Source: Petrosia ficiformis (Eukaryota; Porifera; Demospongiae; Haplosclerida; Petrosiidae). From it: a stretch of 64,000 bases of DNA. Within the stretch, counting starts at the first letter, position 1. Every line of letters starts with the position of its first letter. The stretch lies in contig OX345652.1 of NCBI GenBank assembly GCA_947044365.1, forward strand, positions 3,005,374-3,069,373, read 5' to 3'. Positions 57,637 to 64,000 of this stretch are shown here, piece by piece. Below the pieces are notes generated by a model. That model did not search any database. It worked only from the letters and a program-made list of their open reading frames with translations, and was not told the DNA's origin. Position numbers and translations under genes: made by a program.

Positions 57637-58080
57637 AATATACCATATGTCAATGAAGTTACCATATAGTAACAGTAATTACCTTCATTAAATTATGTTA
57701 ATATACCATATGCCAATATGAAGTTACCATATAGTAACAGTAATTACCTTTGTTAAATTATGTCAATATACCATATGCCAATATGAAGTTACCATATAGT
57801 ATCAGTAGTTACCTTCGTTAAATTATGTTAATATATCATATGCCAATATGAAGTTACCATATAGTAACAGTAATTACCTTCATTAAATTATGTTAATATA
57901 TCATATGCCAATATGAAGTTACCATATAGTAACAGTAATTACCTTCGTTAAATTATGTTGATATACCATATGCCAATATGAAGTTACCATATAGTAACAG
58001 TAATTACCTTCGTTAAATTATGTTGATATACCATATGCCAATATGAAGTTACCATATAGTAACAGTAATTACCTTTGTTA
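57637..58080. repeat. 65-bp tandem repeat, about 6.8 copies
   Basis: The unit runs from ATACCATATGCCAATATGAA through GTTACCATATAGTAACAGTA to TTAAATTATGTTGAT. Copies are highly similar. GTTACCATATAGTAAC is a 16-bp inverted repeat inside each unit. From 56040 to 57630 there is no supported gene. Confidence 0.95.
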
Positions 58081-58380
58081 GTATAGTATAATAATTACTG
58101 TCTCACTACTGTGGTGTTCAATTGACATGTAGTTCGAAACTATCGAGTAATTACTGTACTGTATGGTGACTTTTTGTATACATACTATATATTTTGCCCG
58201 TTAGACATATTCACGTTTTATTCATGATATTCATAATTTAGTTTTTCATTCATATTTGTGGTCTACGGTAAGCTAAGTATGCGGAAATGTGTATACACAC
58301 TCTATGATGATAATGAAATTCCATACGTGGTTTCTGGTTAAAGTGCAGATTGTAATTAGGTAAGTTAACACATGCTTTTA

Positions 58381-58652
58381 AGGTACATTTTTCTGTTTTC
58401 TTATTCAACGTATAGCTTTGATATTTCATACAGTACTTCAGGAGGTGTGACTCTAAAATCGTACAGAGCCGTTTTCCTCTCTGATCTTTCTTTGATGATC
58501 TATAGCGATGAGATACACGACATAGTAGAGAATATGCTGATCTAGAAATTGTACTGCAAATCTGTTCTGTACGTTTTCAGATCTTAGTGAGTTGAGTGCT
58601 GACAGCAAGTTTTGTTTCATTATCTACTACACAGACGGAGAAAAATGTACCT
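58381..58652. mobile_element. 272-bp MITE with TA target duplication
   Basis: Inverted ends are AGGTACATTTTTCT at 58381 and its complement ending at 58652, each flanked by TA (58379-58380 and 58653-58654). No ORF is present. Confidence 0.65.
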
Positions 58653-59339
58653 TACACTTCCATAATTGTCGATCGCCTACTCACATTGTAGATTTCATCT
58701 ACATGTAAAATTTTCTCTGGAGTTAGCACATCTTGAGATATATAAATTGTACAAAAATAAATCAAAAAAGTGAAATAGTTTTTGAGATATAATAATAAGT
58801 AGTAACTAATGAATATTCATATATTTTGCCCGAGCGCCACCTTAAGATTATTACATGTAGCTGGAGTGATATATGATGTGGATTTGATTTCCCTATAATT
58901 GATTGTCCCTCCTGTACATGTATTAAACCCTACAGTATTATATAGCAAGGAATATGATTATGATGTATCATATATACATTGTAGATTGGGTTGTACCATT
59001 GGAGTAATATGAAATGTAGCTATGTTACTAATACGCAAAATGTAACATAATTAATTTGTACAGGTGTACGTGTATTAGTATAGTCACATATGAGTTTGGT
59101 CGAACTGACTCATAAATTCATGAAAACATTGCTATGGATATGTGCAGATAAAGCTTCTTATACTTTGTGATTGAACTTATAGTAGCACATATTATGCATT
59201 CCTTTAAAACTATGAATTTGTAGCAGCTTCTCCGATCTTTGTCTACTCAGAGGAAGTAAATTCAACACTTCTATCAGCAAAAAAGTACAGTGACAGACTT
59301 GTATACATGTCTTGTTTAATAAAATATATAGGGATACTT

Positions 59340-60530
59340 TATGTCAAAGGAAGTACATGTACATAATTATATATGTACATGTAAATGTAAGTTAAGGTAC
59401 ATGTACATGTACAACCAATATACATGTACAGGGGATATTTTTTACATGTTCGCATGTACATGTAACTGTTTACTGAAGTATATAGGGTATATGTCAAAGG
59501 AAGTACATGTTACACTTGTATGTGTAAATACACACGTACATCAAAGTTTATTGAGTTACAATGTACAGTACGTATATATGAAGTTAAGGTACATTTACAA
59601 CCTGAATACAGGGGATACTTTATACTGTAACTGTTTACTATAATATATAGGGATAATATGTCAAAGGAAGGACATGTTCATGTAAATGTTCATCCAATTT
59701 TAATGAGTGACTACAGTATAATTATGAAGCTAAGGTACATGGATATTTATGTACATTTAATTGTACACGTATAGGGTGGTATATACATGTACATTACATG
59801 TACATTGTGTATATTCACATGTACATGTAACATGTACATGTAACATGTATGTGTAACATGTACATGTATATGGTGGTATATACATGCATTTAATTGTACA
59901 TGTATATGGTGGTATATACATGTAACATGTGCATGTACAAATGTACATTTATATGGTGGTATACACATATAACACGTACGTGTATATGGTGGTATATACA
60001 TGTAACATGTACGTCTACATGGTGATACATACATGTAACATGTATGTCTACATGGTGGTACATACATGTACATGTAACATGTACGTCTACATGATGATAT
60101 ATACATGTAACATGTATATGTATGTGTACATGTGTATGGTGGTACATGTATATACATGTAGCATGTCAAAGGAAGTACATGTACATGCTGTGCTAGCTTG
60201 CTAAGCACATGATTTTCCATGTATATGTATAAGTTACCATATGAAGACAATAATGTTTAGAGGGATATTTGTACATCCAAGTTTATTATGTTAATTACCA
60301 TGTGAAAGGAAGTATAATATAATACAAATGTACATCAAACTTTATTAGGTTATCACATGATACATGTAGATAGTAGTTATGTAATTGTTTAATAAAGTTT
60401 AGGTACATGTACATGGGGATGTATGTACATGTACATGTACATGTAATTGTGTAGTATTATATATACATGTAAGGAAGTATACATGTACAAGTCATGGGGA
60501 TTAGGTACTAGATATAGAGGATTCCATGAA
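59340..60530. repeat. ACATGTACATGT minisatellite region with a GTCAAAGGAAGTACATGT phrase
   Basis: Dense self-complementary ACATGT/GTACAT units. TCAAAGGAAG(T/G)ACATGT recurs at about 59342, 59490, 59658 and 60165, which suggests a larger unit of roughly 150-170 bp in the first part. ORFs rich in Tyr, His, Cys and Thr are artefacts. Confidence 0.85.
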
Positions 60531-60544
60531 GTTATGGTTATGGG

Positions 60545-61390
60545 TACTATCATTAACCCGAGCGTGTAGGCGGAGGGTTATAGTAGTCGGTTTGTGAGTG
60601 TGTGAGTGTGTCTCTACCCAAACTTTGTGGATACTCGTGCAGATTTTAAAGGTAGATTTTCAAACTTGTTGGTTATGATTGTCCTGTAATATGAGCGATT
60701 TGTTGAAATACCTTACCATTCCTGAGATAAGTCTTCGATATATTTCCGTCAGTAATCGATATTGTAAACGCCATATTGAGGTCTGAGACACGTGGATGTC
60801 AGCGTGTGCATGTGTGCATGTGTTCTATTTGCTCCGCATGTTAGAGAGTTGTTGTGGAATGCATTTGTATCTCTTTTGATCAACCCTTATTTTGTTGTGA
60901 ACTATGATTTCTTTCGAACAGTGGCGAGTAAGTCTGTCAATATGTGTACACGTGAAAATATGTGAGCGAGTGAGTGTGTGAGTGTGTCTCTACACAAACT
61001 TCGTGGATACTTACTCGTGCAGATTTTAAAGGTAGATTTTCAAACTTGTTGGTTATGATTGTCCCGTAATATGAGCGATTTGTTAATCTCAGCATACATC
61101 TTGCCTCAGTTAGTTCACTTAGAGTAGTTGCTACTTCAAGAAATGCCTGTTTGTCACAGACCTCCGTATATATCTGAGGTTAAAATCATGAGTATCTATG
61201 CAGGGTTTTGTAGTGTTTTCTAGTTGAATAGCGTTGCATAAAGAGACATGTGGAGTGTGCCATCACATGATTGCATGGCACTCACAGTGGAACCAGCCTC
61301 ATATGCATTAAACAATTTACTGTGCGAGGGTTCTGCACTTTAGTGCATTCATTTTTATGGCCCGTAGGGCCATTTCTATGATTGCTTTCC
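60545..61390. mobile_element. Repeat element with internal 130-bp duplication and foldback end
   Basis: A block from GAGTGTGTGAGTGTGTCTCT to TATGAGCGATTTGTT occurs at 60595-60697 and again at about 60970-61083. The right part has GCGAGGGTTCTGCACT...AGTGCATTCAT, shared with 45325-45365, followed by the palindrome ATGGCCCGTAGGGCCAT (61357-61373). The class is unknown. Confidence 0.5.
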
Positions 61391-62099
61391 CACGGGTTCG
61401 ATGTATGTTTGTTTGTGTCACCTACGCGAGTATGCGTTGTATACGTAGTTAAGGAAGTTACATCATTCCCGGGGCCGGGGGCTAGGCTCGGTCAATTAAT
61501 GGGCGTGGCACATAAAAGAACGCGCTACGGCTACACATCAGCAGAAAGAAAGCTGTGTAGCTTACGTAGAAACTGGAACTAATAGCTAGCTATTCTGCCT
61601 GAAATATATTCCTAAAGTTCTACAAGGTCCTTTGAAAGGTCAGGAGAGTGGATAATCAAAATAATAACTATAATAAGCTGTTGTCTTTCATGCTTAATAA
61701 AGTCAGCCATGATTACTGAATGCTGGACACCACAAAGCTTGTTTATTTACATGCATATTTGCCTAATTTTATTCCTAAAAGCGCCAGTTATGATTTGTAA
61801 GTTATTTTTTTTACCTCTACTGCAATCAAACATACATATTGTCACATTTTAGAAACATTTCAATTATTATTTCCAGTATCTTATTATGGTGTTTCTCACT
61901 GCAATATGTAATACTCTTGGTCTACCACACATCCAGTATGGGGATCGGTGTGATTGTCCATGCTAAAAATGGCAGTTACAGGATATGTATACATGTACAT
62001 GGTAATCCTTGGCCATAACAAGACAATGAATATACATCTACTATAGGGGTTTAGCCTACACACCTACAATATGTATGTTATAATATTAAACATGTGACT

Positions 62100-62180
62100 T
62101 TTTAGTTAACTAAACTATAACTAAATTACAAGTCTATTGTAATAACTATAACTAACTAAAATGGCCAATAATGAGGTACA
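62100..62180 (+). repeat. Dispersed TAACTATAACTAACTAAAA repeat
   Basis: It matches about 8110-8240. It is followed by more ACATGTAC sequence to about 62380. The stretch 61400-62090 shows no gene that I can support. Confidence 0.6.
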
Positions 62181-62405
62181 TGTACAAGTACAGGTACATG
62201 TACACTAGTGTTGTTTTAGTATGAAAATACTGACCACTTTCAGTTTAACTAAAACGAGTTTAAAAGAGTTTTAGTTAACTAACTAAAGGTGTACATGTAC
62301 ATGTAGCTATATATTATGCACATGTACCTATACTTATATATGTACATGTAGCTGTACTTGTACATGTACATGTATACTAATTGAACTTGCTGTTCTGGTG
62401 TTTAG

Positions 62406-63090
62406 ATTCAAATCAATATGCCATCACTATGGAATCAAATCAGGTTAGTAAATGTACATATAATTATGACTGCTCATTATACAAATACTTTTATTGTCTA
62501 GAGAATGGTATCATTTTGGTCTCAGTTAAGATGTCACCACATTGAATGGTGGATAAACGTTTTTAAGGTGTGTATTTCAAGTGTTTACTACCACTATGGC
62601 TATCACTGTGATGGTGGTGTAACGTAGCCTATAGAAAAGCAAAGTTATTGTTTTCAGTCCCTACGTCTATTCTAAGAGTTCTGGTACAACCTAAAATATT
62701 GAATTAATGTATAAATACTAGCAAACTACAGTGGAGGCCCCTATAATTCATACACCATTGGGACCAAACCCAAGTGTACTGACTATAGGGACGTCCTGAT
62801 ATTAAGACGCTGAGTTGGATTTAAGGGGGTCCTCTGTAATCAATATCCACACATGGGGTCAATTACAATTGTAATTGTAATTGTAATTGAGAGACCAACT
62901 GCAATTAAAGTTACGTAAGAGTAATTGTAATTGTACAGAGCAGTTGAAACTTTAAACCATTGTAATTTTAGCTACTTTTACTTTGCATACAGAAAAACAG
63001 CAATGATCTTATTACCTTTACATTACCCGAACTGTACAGCACAAAGGAAATCAAGAACACTAAAAAGGAGAGTTTAGAAGCAAGTAAGCT
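62406..63090 (+). pseudogene. Decayed integrase-core (rve-like) domain gene fragment
   Basis: Two exon-like pieces, 62406-62443 (after TTTAG, before GTTAGT) and 62502-62567 (after TTGTCTAG, before GTGTGT), join in frame. They give MESNQRMVSFWSQLRCHHIE then WWINVFK. I recognise this as the SNQRIEAWWSQLR / WWINFFK signature of integrase-core-like proteins found near transposons in sponges and fish. A later open stretch, 63002-63090, reads LPELYSTKEIKNTKKES, which resembles the LPELY end of the same family. The piece expected between them (SLRLF then stop, near 62660) is broken. The stretch 62858-62935 between is (TAATTG)n-rich. Confidence 0.5.
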
Positions 63091-63295
63091 CTATACTGCA
63101 GGTTAATTGACATACTCTGTCATTGTTTACTTCATGAGGGGTCCAATTGTGTTTGGTATTGTAATTGTGAAACATATTTCAACAAGATATATTGAGCAAT
63201 AATAATTGCTTTGTGATGACTATGTATCAATCATTGCTGATGGTACTAAGGTCTCTCTACCTTTCTGTGTACTCGAAAGCTGGGGCCTAAAGAAG

Positions 63296-63520
63296 GGTAT
63301 ATGTAGGGTATGTAACACCACCAAATAAAGTTCACTAGGGTTGTTGTATATGTAGTGATGTAACATCTCCAAGTAAAGTTCTCTAGGGTTGTTGTAAATG
63401 CGTATATGTAGGTATGTAACACCACCAAGTAAAGTTCTTTAGGGTTGTCGTACATGTGTATATGTAGGTATGTAACACCACCAAGTAAAGTTCACTAGGG
63501 TTGTTGTATATACAGGCGAT
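63296..63520 (+). repeat. 56-bp tandem repeat, about 4 copies
   Basis: The unit includes GTATGTAACACCACCAAGTA followed by AAGTTC and AGGGTTGTTGTA. Minus-strand ORFs across it (TYTPL/WWCYI-like repeats) are artefacts. 63560-64000 holds no gene, but about 63720-63850 resembles the array 5' flank at 52070-52150. Confidence 0.9.
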
Positions 63521-64000
63521 TTTGCATCCCCAAAGCTTGTCTCTATAAAAATATATATATATAGAATTAATATTAGAATATATACACATTTAGTGTACTT
63601 CCAGAGTTGCTCCTATATGTACACATAAAAACAGATAGGGTCTTTAACCATTAATTTTACTTAATTGCATGTTATATAATAATAAATCATATCTTCTTAA
63701 CTGCTGATGTGAAGTGCTATAGGCATATGCTATAGCTGTTATCAGTTCTTATGTAAATGTATAGCGGGAGAAGTACTGATATGTAAACTGTGATTACTTG
63801 GAATCCTGTTTTTCAAAACTGTTAGACATCTTATCAGTCATCCTCCACATCAAATCGTGAATAACAACATTCAAGTTAACAATTTATACAATCTTTCTCT
63901 TCAACACCTCAGTTCAGTGGTAGTGATGTGAATGTCTTACTAATGTATGTTCACGTTGAGCATTTAGTTTGGTGCCAACACAACATGAATGTACTTTAAA

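Noticed and set aside
57637..58080. CRISPR-like appearance of regular 65-bp repeats
   Set aside because: Units are directly contiguous without unique spacers, and the window is clearly eukaryotic.
59747..60250. 167-codon minus-strand ORF rich in Tyr, Cys and His
   Set aside because: It is produced by ACATGT repeats; several frames on both strands are open for the same reason.

Overview
The window looks like nuclear DNA of a demosponge, most likely Amphimedon or a close relative. This is inferred from four things: AT-rich sequence, ACATGTACATGT minisatellites everywhere, short GT-AG introns, and a tandem family of single-exon beta-helix/multi-TM proteins of a type I associate with sponges. 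No bacterial operon, CRISPR array, rRNA or tRNA gene was seen.

Layout. 1-2298: intergenic or intronic DNA with a TA-flanked MITE and a G-rich tract. 2299-12192 (minus): the first seven exons of a class V (ATP10-like) P4-ATPase lipid flippase. Its introns are packed with micro- and minisatellites and MITEs, and the gene runs off the left edge. 12473-30625: three copies of a fusion gene joining an FAD aromatic-hydroxylase-type monooxygenase and a thioredoxin-like domain to an RTN4IP1/quinone-oxidoreductase (MDR) domain. Copy 3 (27569-30625, minus) is intact at 985 codons. Copy 1 (12473-15577, plus) has lesions only in the FAD half. Copy 2 (23152-26257, plus) has lesions only in the MDR half. 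Between copies 1 and 2 lie a roughly 119-bp satellite and a 1.9-kb direct duplication (15770-17674 and 19138-21046) that looks like a spliced non-coding transcription unit. A piggyBac-type MITE sits in the second copy only.

31276-31488: a hAT transposase relic. 31903-33523 (minus): an SLC15/POT-family transporter with an N-terminal lysosomal-type dileucine motif and a single-base frameshift in a G4 run. 34430-56008 (minus): a tandem array of four intact genes (A-D, about 1165-1184 aa) and one 3' remnant. Each encodes a signal peptide, a beta-helix ectodomain with GGAI repeats, a Cys-rich stalk, 8-9 TM segments and a short tail ending in REPLLE. The TM halves are nearly identical between copies, the ectodomains vary, and gene D is a B/C/B mosaic.

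56040-64000: no intact gene. It holds tandem repeats (65-bp and 56-bp units), ACATGT arrays, MITEs and a decayed integrase-core gene (62406-63090). The last 300 bp resemble the array's 5' flank, so the array may continue to the right.

Lipid flippase, peptide/histidine transporter and receptor-like array are not obviously one pathway. The shared theme is duplication, gene conversion and decay in a repeat-rich region.
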